From Paenibacillus sp. PL2-23 (GTDB lineage Bacteria; Bacillota; Bacilli; Paenibacillales; Paenibacillaceae), in the NCBI RefSeq assembly GCF_040834005.1, contig NZ_CP162129.1, positions 2,070,001 through 2,134,000 of the forward strand: a stretch of 64,000 bases of DNA, written 5' to 3'. How positions within the stretch are numbered: the first letter of the stretch is position 1; the number at the start of each line of letters is the position of its first letter. This document shows, one piece after another, positions 56,015-64,000 of this stretch. The translations under genes were made by a program, and so were the position numbers. Under the pieces are notes generated by a model that did not search any database, was not told the DNA's origin, and worked only from the letters and a program-made list of their open reading frames with translations.

Positions 56015-57727
56015 GTGCGCGGAAAATTGAGGTATCTCTTGCTTTCTGTATCATTAATCGCTTCATTACTGTCAGCATGCTCTAATGGCAATGAGAATGT
56101 GAGTAAATCAGAAGGGGACAATCCGACAAGCATGCCAGCCGAACCTCGTGCAACTGCTAGCTCTTCTTTGCCTGAGAGGCTTCAGAACATCGGCTTTCAA
56201 GCCGAGAATTGGCCCATCGTCACAGAGAAGGTGAGCGTCTCCGTCTTCGGCGGAACACATCCGCTTCTTGGCGCCCAGGAGGATTGGGAAAATAATAAAA
56301 TGCTCAACCGGTTGGAAGAGAAAACGAATATTGATTTGGAACTGAGCAAGGTTATTAATTTGGGCACCGGCTGGAAAGAGCAGATGAATCTCGCATTCGC
56401 TAGCGGAGAACTTCCGGATTTTTTCTTTAAATCCATGTTCACGAAGCTGGAGGAAATGAATTACGGCAAGCAAGGCTTGCTTATTCCGCTGGAAGATTTG
56501 ATTGCGGAATATGCCCCTCACTTAAGCAGTCTGATGGAGGAGTATCCGGAAATACGCAAGAGTATTACGACGCCAGACGGTCATATCTATACGTTCCCTG
56601 AGTTGAATGTCGATCCCATCAGCCGAGTAACAGCCAACTTGAATATCAATCATGTTTGGCTGGAAAACGTCGGAATGAAGGTGCCGACTACACTCGACGA
56701 GCTATACGAGGTACTGGTTGCATTCAAGACCAAAGATCCGAACGGTAATGGAAAAGCCGATGAAATTCCTTTGTCGCTATCCGAAATGCCAAACATTTTG
56801 TCGTTAATGAGATTGTTCGGTTATATGTATGGCGATGACGGCATGTTCTTGGACCCTGACAAGAATCAAATTCTATTCGTTCCATCCACGCCAGAGTTCA
56901 AACAATATTTGGAATATTTTAATCGCTTATATAAAGAAGGACTGCTTGATTCGGAATCGTTCACCCAAAAGCCGGATCAAATTACGTCCAAGAATGGCGG
57001 CGAAGTGACAACTGTCGGAGCATTCCTTACGAATTCGCCGGTTCTTCTCGCTCCAGGTTTGTCCGCAAAAGCAAAAAGCGATGATCTGACGATTGATGAG
57101 AATCAAAGAAAATCCGATTACACGTTTATCGTCCTGACTGCCCCGAACGGAAAGAAGTATGCAGCTGGCGGAAGCGTGGTGTCCACGGGCCGCGCTGCCA
57201 TTACGAAGAAAGCCGAAAATCCCGAAATCATCGTCAGATGGCTAGATTATTTTTACAGCAAAGAAGGCGGAGAGGAAATGTGGGCAGGACTCAAGGATGA
57301 AGATTACAAGATCGAAAACGATCGTATTGTATTCTTGAAGTCGGACGGGAGCGTTGCCACTGGAGCCGAAGCTGGCGATGTTCGAAAGTATGCAACCTTG
57401 CAACCCGGCGGTCGAATCCCCCATCTCGTGCCGGAAACCATTATTAATCTTCTTGACTTTGACCTGAAAAAGCTAAAAGAACCGCTTGCCCCCTATGCGC
57501 AGCCGGCATTGCCAAGCTTCTTCTTTGCCCCTGAAGATTTGAAGCGAATCAGCGCTATGTCGGCAGATATAGGTCCATACATTGAACAGTTTGCAGCAAA
57601 AGCGATTACGGGCCAAATCAATCTGGATGCGGAGTGGGATCAATTCCAAAGCACACTTAAGCGAATGGGCTCGGATGATTTGCTCATGCAATACCAGAAA
57701 GCCTATGAGATATTCGATAGTAACTAA
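56015..57727 (+). CDS. Sugar-binding lipoprotein (module E)
   Basis: Solute-binding lipoprotein of 570 aa (lipobox LSAC, Cys22), GTG start seven bases after AAGGGG. It shares GKQGLLIPLEDLIAEYAPHL and TPDGHIYTFP with the A and B proteins, so the three form one paralogous set likely to bind related oligosaccharides. Calcium-loop-like DPNGNGKADEIP lies near residue 245. A hairpin follows in the gap before the DUF4965 gene. Confidence 0.92.
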   Translation: MRGKLRYLLLSVSLIASLLSACSNGNENVSKSEGDNPTSMPAEPRATASSSLPERLQNIGFQAENWPIVTEKVSVSVFGGTHPLLGAQEDWENNKMLNRLEEKTNIDLELSKVINLGTGWKEQMNLAFASGELPDFFFKSMFTKLEEMNYGKQGLLIPLEDLIAEYAPHLSSLMEEYPEIRKSITTPDGHIYTFPELNVDPISRVTANLNINHVWLENVGMKVPTTLDELYEVLVAFKTKDPNGNGKADEIPLSLSEMPNILSLMRLFGYMYGDDGMFLDPDKNQILFVPSTPEFKQYLEYFNRLYKEGLLDSESFTQKPDQITSKNGGEVTTVGAFLTNSPVLLAPGLSAKAKSDDLTIDENQRKSDYTFIVLTAPNGKKYAAGGSVVSTGRAAITKKAENPEIIVRWLDYFYSKEGGEEMWAGLKDEDYKIENDRIVFLKSDGSVATGAEAGDVRKYATLQPGGRIPHLVPETIINLLDFDLKKLKEPLAPYAQPALPSFFFAPEDLKRISAMSADIGPYIEQFAAKAITGQINLDAEWDQFQSTLKRMGSDDLLMQYQKAYEIFDSN

Positions 57728-57742
57728 TGACGAAATAGGCAG

Positions 57743-57770
57743 GCGTCCGGAACGAGGTGAAACCGGACGC
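57743..57770 (+). terminator. Intercistronic hairpin after module E binding protein
   Basis: Eight-bp GC-rich stem GCGTCCGG / CCGGACGC with a 12-base loop and no T-run. Probably attenuates or stabilises rather than fully terminates. Confidence 0.5.
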
Positions 57771-57801
57771 TTGTCCCGCTAGTAGGAAGAGGGAGTGAAG
57801 G

Positions 57802-59799
57802 ATGAAAACATTGAGACCGCCGTCCGTGCCGCTGGTTACGGTAGATCCGTATTTCAGCATCTGGTCGCCGTTAGGGAGGCTGACCGAACGAAATACGCAA
57901 CATTGGACGCGCAAGCAACAGGCGTTGACGGGTTTAATTCGGATAGACGGGAAGGCTTTCCGATTCATGGGCAAGCCAAGCGGGAATGTCGCGCATACCA
58001 TGCAGCAAGTGTCTTTGAGAGTTGAGCCGTTGACAAGCCAATACGTCTTTCAGGAGGCGGGGATTGAGCTCACCTTGAGCTTTACTACTCCTTTACTAAT
58101 GGACGATCTTGATATCTTGTCTAGACCGGCTTCATATGTGTCGTTCCGACTTCAATCAATAGACGGTATTACCCATCGAGTGGAGCTTTATTTCGACTTG
58201 TCCGCAAATGTTTGTGTGCATACACCACAGCAGGAGGTTGATTGGGAGAGAACGAACTTTATTGGCGGCATACGAGCACTTAAAGTCGGAACGACGTCGC
58301 AGAAGGTGCTGCATCGCAAAGGAGACGATGTTCGCATCGATTGGGGTTACGCGTATTTGGTTGTTCCTCCTTGTGAGGATGCTGCAACCGCGATCGGGTC
58401 TGAGGAGATTCGCTCTGAGTTTATAGAAGAAGGCTCGATTCTGGAGCAGATTGATTCACGCAAGCCGAGGCTTGCCGAGGATGAAGCTCCGAATCTGGCT
58501 GTTAGCTTATCTCTCGAGAACGTAGGGGCAATGCCAGTGGAGCGATATCTTGTGCTAGCGTACGACGATATAATGTCTGTTGACTATTTCGGTAAGCAGC
58601 TTCCGGGCTATTGGAGGCGGAATGGAATGTCCGCGGAGGAAATGATGGTTGCTGCGGTTCTTGAGTACGACGATTTAATGAAGCGAGTAGGAGACGTTAA
58701 TCGAGAGGTTATGCAGCAAGCTCGAATCGCCGGAGGCGAGAAATATGCTGAAATTGCGGCTCTAGCTTATAGGCAAGCCATAGCGGCGCATAAGTTGGTA
58801 GCTGCTGAAGATGGAAGCGTGTTGTTTTTCTCGAAAGAGAATTTCAGCAATGGCTGCATGGCCACAGTCGATGTCAGCTACCCATCGCTGCCGTTGTTTC
58901 TGCTTTATAATCCGGAGTTGGCCAAGGGCATGCTGAGGCCGATCTTTGCCTATGCGAGCTCGGATGCTTGGACATATCCATTCGCACCTCACGATGTCGG
59001 CACTTATCCTCATGCCACGGGACAAGAGTACGGACTGGAGCTGGAGCGTCAGATGCCCGTAGAGGAATGCGGCAATATGCTCATTATGGCTGCGGCGATC
59101 GCTTTGGCGGAAGGCGATGGAGCATTTGCGAAGGAGCATTGGGACCTGCTGTCGCAGTGGGCGTTTTACTTGCGGGAAAATGGTCTTGATCCCGGCAATC
59201 AGCTTTGCACGGACGACTTCGCCGGTCATCTGGCTCATAACACTAATTTGTCAATCAAGGCCATTATGGGAATCGCAGGATACGGCATATTGTGCGGCAT
59301 ATTAGGGGACGTCGAGGGGAAGGAAGCTGCTATCCGGGAAGCGCGCGAGATGGCTTCGCAATGGGAGCAGCTAGCACGCGAGGATGATCATTATAAATTG
59401 GCGTTCGATCAGCCTGGCACCTGGAGTCTGAAATATAATTTGATTTGGGACCGCTTGTTCCAATTGAATGTATTCAACGAGGAAATAAGCCGTCAAGAAA
59501 TTGCATTGTACCTTAAGAAAAAGAACAAGTACGGCACACCCCTGGATAGCCGTTGTACATATACGAAGGCGGATTGGCTTATCTGGGCGGCTTCCTTGTC
59601 AGAATCGGCCGAAGAATTCGGGGCTCTCACAGACCCTTTGTGGGACTTCTTGAATGAAAGTATGCCGCCAGTACCGTTCACGGACTGGTACCTTACCATT
59701 GATGGACGCATGGTGGATTTCATCAATCGTTCCGTGGTTGGAGGGGTATTTATGAAGGTTTTGGTGGACAACGGCATCAGAGCATATTCGAAAAATTAA
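57802..59799 (+). CDS. DUF4965/GtaA-like protein, putative carbohydrate-active enzyme
   Basis: Protein of 665 aa, ATG after AGAGGGAG. The N-terminal beta-rich part (VPLVTVDPYFSIWSPLGRLT, then QALTGLIRIDGKAFRFMG) and the central and C-terminal alpha-helical parts (from about residue 285) match the DUF5127-DUF4965-DUF1793 architecture of the so-called glutaminase A family. The family name comes from a fungal glutaminase; most bacterial members have no proven activity. The fold resembles alpha/alpha-barrel glycosidases. No signal peptide, so cytoplasmic. Its place between a sugar importer and a secreted polysaccharide hydrolase argues for a glycan role, but no catalytic residues can be assigned with confidence. 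Confidence 0.8.
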   Translation: MKTLRPPSVPLVTVDPYFSIWSPLGRLTERNTQHWTRKQQALTGLIRIDGKAFRFMGKPSGNVAHTMQQVSLRVEPLTSQYVFQEAGIELTLSFTTPLLMDDLDILSRPASYVSFRLQSIDGITHRVELYFDLSANVCVHTPQQEVDWERTNFIGGIRALKVGTTSQKVLHRKGDDVRIDWGYAYLVVPPCEDAATAIGSEEIRSEFIEEGSILEQIDSRKPRLAEDEAPNLAVSLSLENVGAMPVERYLVLAYDDIMSVDYFGKQLPGYWRRNGMSAEEMMVAAVLEYDDLMKRVGDVNREVMQQARIAGGEKYAEIAALAYRQAIAAHKLVAAEDGSVLFFSKENFSNGCMATVDVSYPSLPLFLLYNPELAKGMLRPIFAYASSDAWTYPFAPHDVGTYPHATGQEYGLELERQMPVEECGNMLIMAAAIALAEGDGAFAKEHWDLLSQWAFYLRENGLDPGNQLCTDDFAGHLAHNTNLSIKAIMGIAGYGILCGILGDVEGKEAAIREAREMASQWEQLAREDDHYKLAFDQPGTWSLKYNLIWDRLFQLNVFNEEISRQEIALYLKKKNKYGTPLDSRCTYTKADWLIWAASLSESAEEFGALTDPLWDFLNESMPPVPFTDWYLTIDGRMVDFINRSVVGGVFMKVLVDNGIRAYSKN

Positions 59800-59956
59800 A
59801 TTCCAAGGGGAAGGTTTCTTTATTATTGTGGCAGGCAGTCCTCCAAGTTTTTGTGTTAGATAACGGCACTCAAGATTATTATTTCGCAATTGTTCTGAAG
59901 GAATATAACAGGATAGAACAATGAGATAAAGAATTAGCGAGAGGTGGTTAAGTTAG

Positions 59957-61609
59957 ATGAAATTCAGGAAGATACTTATTGCGGGCATGATGGCCCTGTC
60001 GCTGGTCTGCTCTCTACCATTCGTATTGGCGAGTGCCAATCCTCAGGTTCCCCATACGGCGGTACAGAATGCAGACGAGCACAGTAAATTAAATGAAGAA
60101 CGATTTGTTGTCTACCCCAAACCTGGAGAATCCGTCAAGGAATCGGATGCTTTTGCCATCACGATTGAACAGAACGGTGCAAAGGCTCCCTCATTTGTCA
60201 ATCTGTCTGAACCCCCGGTCTTCGATAAGGACGATCCGAAGAGCGGAAATGCGAAGGATGGAGCCGAAATATACCGAGAGTCGGGAGTCACGCAGCATTG
60301 GACAACATTCTCGCTCAGCGGGGAGGCCTTTGTGGAGGTGCGTAGACTAGACGACGTGCTGTTCGAGTCGGTCCGAGTGCTTCCATCCCGCTACGGAATT
60401 GAAGCGGAGATTGGGGATGACGGCTCTACGGTTAGGTTCCCCATCATGCCCAAGCAAAAAGTGTTCCTTGAAATCAACGGCCAACTGATCGACCGCGTGT
60501 TTGTATTTGCCGATCCGCTGGAGGATCCGAAGCTTGTTCCGAACAATAAGAGAGGCAATGTCTTCATGGCAAAAACCGGCGATCGACCACTTGATGGACT
60601 CAGCAAGAATGACAAAGTGCTATTTTTCGGCCCGGGCGAGTATAGCATTGAGGATTATGGACCGGTAAATACAGGGACAACGCCAACTGATAGAACAGGT
60701 ACGCATAAGGCATGGATTGTCCCTCCCCATATTGAGCAGATCTACATTGCCGGCGGCGCAATCGTATACGGCGGATTCCACATCCAACATGACGGCGTAA
60801 TGGTCAATGGCCGAGGTATCCTATCGGGTGAGCCGCTGCTGTATCATCAGATGAATCTGCTGGAATTTCAAGCCGGTACGAAGGGCGGGTATGTAGAAGG
60901 GATTACAATTGCTGACGCCGTGCATTATGCTCTGCGATCTTGGGATGCGCACTATGACGGTGCTAACTTCAAGGTTCTCGCGAACTGGAGATATAACAAC
61001 GACGGCATTAATCTTACCGAAAATTCAATTGTAGAGGATGTCTATTTGAGTGGCAATGATGATACCGTAAAGCTTTATTTTGGCGGAGCCAGCTTACGGA
61101 ATGCTGTCATCGGACAGATGGTCAACGGCGGCGTGTTCCAGTTCGGCTGGGGCTTCCGCGATGTGGCGAACATCAACGTTTCGAATATCGACATTGTATT
61201 CATGGACGGTAGGAACAATCAGACTAATCTCGGCGTTATTAATTATCGCCCTCGGGCGAATAATCAGGAGAATCGGGAGTACTTGATCGAAAATATTCTA
61301 TTTGACAGCATTCGCGTAGACGGACCTGCCATCAAGCTGATCGCGCTTGGTCTTCCCGATAATCAGGTATTCCGCAATATTACAATCCGTAACACTTATA
61401 TACACAGTTGGTCGTTTGAACGGTTCAAAAACTTCATAAAAGGAACGACGGACACTTCAACGAGTGGTATAGGTCGGGTTGAAAATATCGTTTTTGATCA
61501 TGTTCAGGTAGGCGACACGTATCTGACCAAGGAGAATTACTTGACCGTCGGAAATTTTGAACCTTTGCTGTCGTCTTTTGAACATGAAGTGAAGTTTACT
61601 GCAGAATAA
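59957..61609 (+). CDS. Secreted beta-helix glycoside hydrolase (GH28/GH49-like)
   Basis: Exported polysaccharide hydrolase of 550 aa. A Sec signal peptide covers about residues 1-27 (LVCSLPFVLASA). An N-terminal beta-sandwich spans about 45-190, followed by a right-handed parallel beta-helix. Acidic residues in the helix groove are seen at D349 (YNNDGIN) and D368-D369 (SGNDDTVKLYFGG), the pattern of clan GH-N (GH28 polygalacturonases and GH49 dextranases); the N-terminal domain favours GH49-like. With the secreted GH43 it is one of two enzymes that can act outside the cell, so it may cut the main chain. A bidirectional terminator follows. Confidence 0.72.
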   Translation: MKFRKILIAGMMALSLVCSLPFVLASANPQVPHTAVQNADEHSKLNEERFVVYPKPGESVKESDAFAITIEQNGAKAPSFVNLSEPPVFDKDDPKSGNAKDGAEIYRESGVTQHWTTFSLSGEAFVEVRRLDDVLFESVRVLPSRYGIEAEIGDDGSTVRFPIMPKQKVFLEINGQLIDRVFVFADPLEDPKLVPNNKRGNVFMAKTGDRPLDGLSKNDKVLFFGPGEYSIEDYGPVNTGTTPTDRTGTHKAWIVPPHIEQIYIAGGAIVYGGFHIQHDGVMVNGRGILSGEPLLYHQMNLLEFQAGTKGGYVEGITIADAVHYALRSWDAHYDGANFKVLANWRYNNDGINLTENSIVEDVYLSGNDDTVKLYFGGASLRNAVIGQMVNGGVFQFGWGFRDVANINVSNIDIVFMDGRNNQTNLGVINYRPRANNQENREYLIENILFDSIRVDGPAIKLIALGLPDNQVFRNITIRNTYIHSWSFERFKNFIKGTTDTSTSGIGRVENIVFDHVQVGDTYLTKENYLTVGNFEPLLSSFEHEVKFTAE

Positions 61610-61615
61610 ATAAAT

Positions 61616-61655
61616 ATAAGCACCTCTCGTGTCTTTGGATACAAGAGGTGCTTAT
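61616..61655. terminator. Bidirectional terminator between module E and oxidoreductase gene
   Basis: Twelve-bp stem ATAAGCACCTCT (61616-61627) / AGAGGTGCTTAT (61644-61655) between convergent stop codons at 61609 and 61704. T-rich bases are limited on both sides. Confidence 0.7.
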
Positions 61656-61703
61656 CTATTCATAAATTTGGAAATAGTAGAACATCAATCTGCATGCTAT
61701 AGC

Positions 61704-62687
61704 TTACTTCATTTTCACAATGATTTTGCCTTTAACGTGTCTTTCGGATAGCCGCTGTAACGATTTCGGCACCTCGTCCAAAGCAATCGTCTCATAATAC
61801 AGCGGAGATATCTTGGATTCGGCAATGAGGCTTAGAAGATGCTCACCCATTGCAGACAGATCACGCAAATCACGCTCACTGCCGTTGGAATAGGCAGCGC
61901 CCAAAGCGATTTCATGAATGGAGGGCACCTTGGTAAATGGTTTTAAGCCGCTTGTATCCGGTGGTCCCGCAATGAAAACCAAATGTCCCATGAAGGCAAG
62001 AAGCTGGAGGGCATCTGTGGCGCTCTGACGACTGACTGCGTCAATGACGGCATCAACGCCAATATGATGAGTCATATTCATGCATTGAGCGATCATGCTG
62101 GCATCGCGATAATCCACAACATGATGGGCGCCAAGTGATGCTACGTATGGGAAGTTTTCCGGCGATGAGGAGGAAATGATGGTTTTTATGCCTGCCCATT
62201 TGGCGAGCTGGACGGCAAATCCGCCAACTCCTCCCGCTCCGCCATGGATGAATATTGATTCAATGCGGTTAATGGGCAGCTTGCGGAACAGGGCTTGATA
62301 AGCAGTCAAGCCTGCGGTCGGAACAGATGCAGCTTCGACGAAGCTGACGGTTTCAGGAATACGAAATGCTGCACTCGCTTGGGCAATAGCATATTCCGCA
62401 TATCCACCCTTTTTGGTCAAATCCCCATGAACCGCAGCACGATCACCAGGCTTCCAATCAGTTACGCCAGTACCAACTGCTGCGACAATGCCTGCAAAAT
62501 CCAGGCCTAATATATGAGGGTAAGACCAATGCGGATGACCATTTGTAGCCGTTTTATAGTCCACGGGATTAAGGGACACAGCATGAACCTCCATTAATAA
62601 TTCCCCCGCTTGAGGCTCAGGCGTTGGAGTCTCGCCGATCGTCATATCCTTCCATAATCCTTTATCTTTAAGCAACAAGGCCTTCAA
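61704..62687 (-). CDS. Zinc-independent quinone oxidoreductase / medium-chain dehydrogenase
   Basis: NADPH-dependent oxidoreductase of 327 aa, expected to reduce quinones or reactive enones in the cytoplasm. Start is TTG 62687 with GGAGGG six bases ahead. The N-terminal GroES-like domain (EVHAVSLNPVDYK) lacks the zinc-binding cysteines; the nucleotide-binding loop is GGAGGVGGFAVQLAKW near residues 149-164. It is divergent from an HxlR regulator with a palindrome between them, the usual arrangement for electrophile-stress genes, and is probably unrelated to glycan use. Confidence 0.88.
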   Translation of the reverse strand: MKALLLKDKGLWKDMTIGETPTPEPQAGELLMEVHAVSLNPVDYKTATNGHPHWSYPHILGLDFAGIVAAVGTGVTDWKPGDRAAVHGDLTKKGGYAEYAIAQASAAFRIPETVSFVEAASVPTAGLTAYQALFRKLPINRIESIFIHGGAGGVGGFAVQLAKWAGIKTIISSSSPENFPYVASLGAHHVVDYRDASMIAQCMNMTHHIGVDAVIDAVSRQSATDALQLLAFMGHLVFIAGPPDTSGLKPFTKVPSIHEIALGAAYSNGSERDLRDLSAMGEHLLSLIAESKISPLYYETIALDEVPKSLQRLSERHVKGKIIVKMK

Positions 62688-62707
62688 AGCTATCCCTCCA
62701 ATTTGAT

Positions 62708-62735
62708 TTGTTTGTACGATGTAATCGTATATAAT
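62708..62735 (+). promoter_or_regulatory. HxlR promoter with internal operator palindrome
   Basis: TTGTTT (62708-62713), 16 bases, then TATAAT (62730-62735). The spacer holds the perfect palindrome TACGAT-GTA-ATCGTA (62715-62729), well placed for the HxlR protein to block its own promoter and the divergent oxidoreductase gene. Confidence 0.65.
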
Positions 62736-62788
62736 GTGGTTGAATGAATCAAGGCACCAAAAAGTAACCTATATGAAGAGGGATGAGG

Positions 62789-63148
62789 ATGAAAGAACTA
62801 CAGCCTGTCTATCATTGTGCAATTAATTTGGTCATTGATCTTATCGGAAGCAAATGGAAGGTATCCATTTTATGGTACTTAAATGAAGGCCCTAAACGTT
62901 ATAATCAGTTAAAATCGTCAATTATCGATATTTCCTCCAAGATGCTGACACAGCAGTTAAAAGAGCTTGAACAACATCAGCTTATTAGGCGTTCCGAGAT
63001 GGATAACGGTGCGGTTGAATATGCAGTTACTGATCTTGGTCTCGCATTTAAGAAAACCTTAGTTTCCATGTGCCAATGGGGAGATTATTATGCAGAGCGA
63101 ACAGGTATTACTATGGAGACGTGCTGGACGGATTCAAATGGAATATAA
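62789..63148 (+). CDS. HxlR-family winged-helix regulator
   Basis: Small DNA-binding repressor or activator of 119 aa (121 if ATG 62783 is used). It has the HxlR signature GSKWKVSILWYLNEGPKRYNQL followed by ISSKMLTQQLKELEQHQLI. A single Cys at position 10 (YHCAIN) lies where the redox-sensing cysteines of YodB, CatR and HypR occur, so thiol-based sensing of quinones or aldehydes is plausible. Another Cys occurs in the C-terminal part (SMCQW). It is divergent from the quinone oxidoreductase and followed by a strong terminator. Confidence 0.9.
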   Translation: MKELQPVYHCAINLVIDLIGSKWKVSILWYLNEGPKRYNQLKSSIIDISSKMLTQQLKELEQHQLIRRSEMDNGAVEYAVTDLGLAFKKTLVSMCQWGDYYAERTGITMETCWTDSNGI

Positions 63149-63166
63149 TGGATTTTAATGTTAAGT

Positions 63167-63192
63167 AAGGTCCGCCTGCGGCGGACCTTTTT
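63167..63192 (+). terminator. Terminator after HxlR gene
   Basis: Ten-bp stem AAGGTCCGCC / GGCGGACCTT with a three-base loop (TGC), running into TTTTT. Confidence 0.92.
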
Positions 63193-63281
63193 GTTAGCCA
63201 TACTAACGATTCACCGAGTATTCGAAATTAACATCAACAAATATTCCACCCAGTAACAAACTTTCATTCTATACAGTTATC

Positions 63282-63295
63282 TGAAAGCGTTTTAT
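63282..63295 (+). promoter_or_regulatory. cre-like CcpA site upstream of last permease
   Basis: TGAAAGCGTTTTAT matches the cre consensus at 13 of 14 positions, about 48 bases before the permease start. Confidence 0.45.
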
Positions 63296-63343
63296 ATTTG
63301 TTTTACAGAAAAAAAAAGACCTACTGAGATGGAGGAAATGGTA

Positions 63344-64000
63344 GTGAGAAAAGACGGTGTATGGCAAGAGCTGAAGCGCAACAAGCTTCTGTTCCTCATG
63401 CTTTTTCCAGGTGTATTGTACTTTTTTATCTTTCAATATGTGCCGATGAGCGGGATTGTGCTTGCCTTCAAAAATTACACGTATAGCGGGGGTATCTTCG
63501 GCAGCGAGTGGAATGGATGGGCGAACTTCGACTTCTTCTTCCGAAGCGGGAAAGCGTGGATCATTACCCGCAACACCATATTGTATAATGTTGCATTTAT
63601 GGTTACGGGCCTCGTGCTTCAGCTCGCAACGGCAATCTTCATTGCCGAGATTGGGACAAGGTTTGTTAAGAAATATATTCAATCCTCACTTTTGTTCCCG
63701 TTTTTTATTTCGTGGGTCGTTGTTGGAGCATTTATCTACAATCTGTTCAGCTTCGAGCTCGGCACAATCAACTACTACATGAGAGCTTGGGGATTTGAGC
63801 CAATTGACTTCTACGGAAATACCGAGGTCTGGTCCTACATTCTTGTCTTCTTCAACAACTGGAAGTATGTCGGCTACAACTCCTTGATCTATCTGGCGGC
63901 GATTATGGGCATTGACAAGAGTCTGTACGAAGCAGCCGATATTGACGGAGCAAGCATCTGGCAGAGGGCTCGCTTAATCACCCTTCCCCTGCTCACGCCA
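63344..64000 (+). CDS. Sugar ABC transporter permease, MalF/LplB type, 3' end outside window
   Basis: First 219 codons of another CUT1 importer permease. GTG 63344 follows GGAGG at eight bases; ATG 63338 in frame is too close to that site. The protein reads VPMSGIVLAFKNYTYSGG after the first membrane span, and reaches the start of the ATPase-docking loop (EAADIDGASIWQRARLITLP) at the window edge. The long SGGIFGSEWNGWANFDFFF stretch differs from the five permeases in modules A-E, so this begins a sixth, distinct transporter. A cre-like site lies upstream. Confidence 0.9.
   Translation, partial: MRKDGVWQELKRNKLLFLMLFPGVLYFFIFQYVPMSGIVLAFKNYTYSGGIFGSEWNGWANFDFFFRSGKAWIITRNTILYNVAFMVTGLVLQLATAIFIAEIGTRFVKKYIQSSLLFPFFISWVVVGAFIYNLFSFELGTINYYMRAWGFEPIDFYGNTEVWSYILVFFNNWKYVGYNSLIYLAAIMGIDKSLYEAADIDGASIWQRARLITLPLLTP

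Noticed and set aside
1..64000. CRISPR arrays, tRNA or rRNA genes, phage genes, riboswitches of known class
   Set aside because: Looked for regular short repeats, cloverleaf-like sequences and typical aptamer cores; none could be supported by eye.

Overview
The window looks like chromosome of a Paenibacillus-type (Paenibacillaceae, Bacillota) bacterium. The basis is family content, not a database match: five complete CUT1 sugar importers of the LplB/YtcP type with lipoprotein binding proteins, membrane AraC regulators with an extracellular sensor, a YesM/YesN-type two-component pair, strong GGAGG ribosome sites, frequent TTG/GTG starts and cre-like sites. No rRNA, tRNA, CRISPR or phage genes were seen.

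From 1 to about 61.6 kb the window is a glycan-utilisation super-locus built from five modules. Module A (1-14.3 kb): partial response regulator, binding protein split by an IS, two permeases, three GH43 enzymes (one secreted), a sulfatase and three AraC regulators. Module B (15.3-28.3 kb): sulfatase, GH2, aldose-epimerase-like protein, metallo-beta-lactamase-fold hydrolase, AraC sensor split by an IS3-family element, two permeases, binding protein. Module C (28.5-39.3 kb): AraC sensor, two permeases, binding protein, GH4, sulfatase, GH43. Module D (41.0-52.2 kb): binding protein, two permeases, sulfatase, GH43, a second similar binding protein, response regulator, histidine kinase. Module E (54.1-61.6 kb): two permeases, binding protein, DUF4965/GtaA-like protein, secreted beta-helix hydrolase. 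After 61.7 kb come a divergent quinone-oxidoreductase/HxlR pair and the 5' part of another permease.

The proposed logic is secreted cleavage, import of oligosaccharides, then cytoplasmic removal of sulfate and sugar branches. Only two enzymes have visible export signals, a GH43 with a carbohydrate-binding domain and the beta-helix protein. All four sulfatases are Cys-type (C-x-P-x-R), lack signal peptides, and lie beside or near GH43 or GH2 genes. The GH4 enzyme carries a CHGV motif, which suggests a uronic-acid linkage. The substrate is inferred to be a sulfated, arabinose/xylose- and probably uronate-containing polysaccharide. No ABC ATPase and no sulfatase maturase are encoded here, so both must be supplied from elsewhere.

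The locus has been altered by recent insertion sequences. Three nearly identical 1.66-kb IS1380-like elements (13-bp ends CCTGAATCCGTGA) and one 1267-bp IS3-family element are present. Two insertions split genes. Removing each element plus one target duplication restores a single open frame (533-aa binding protein; 747-aa sensor-regulator). The other two IS1380-like copies lie just upstream of modules D and E and may affect their expression.
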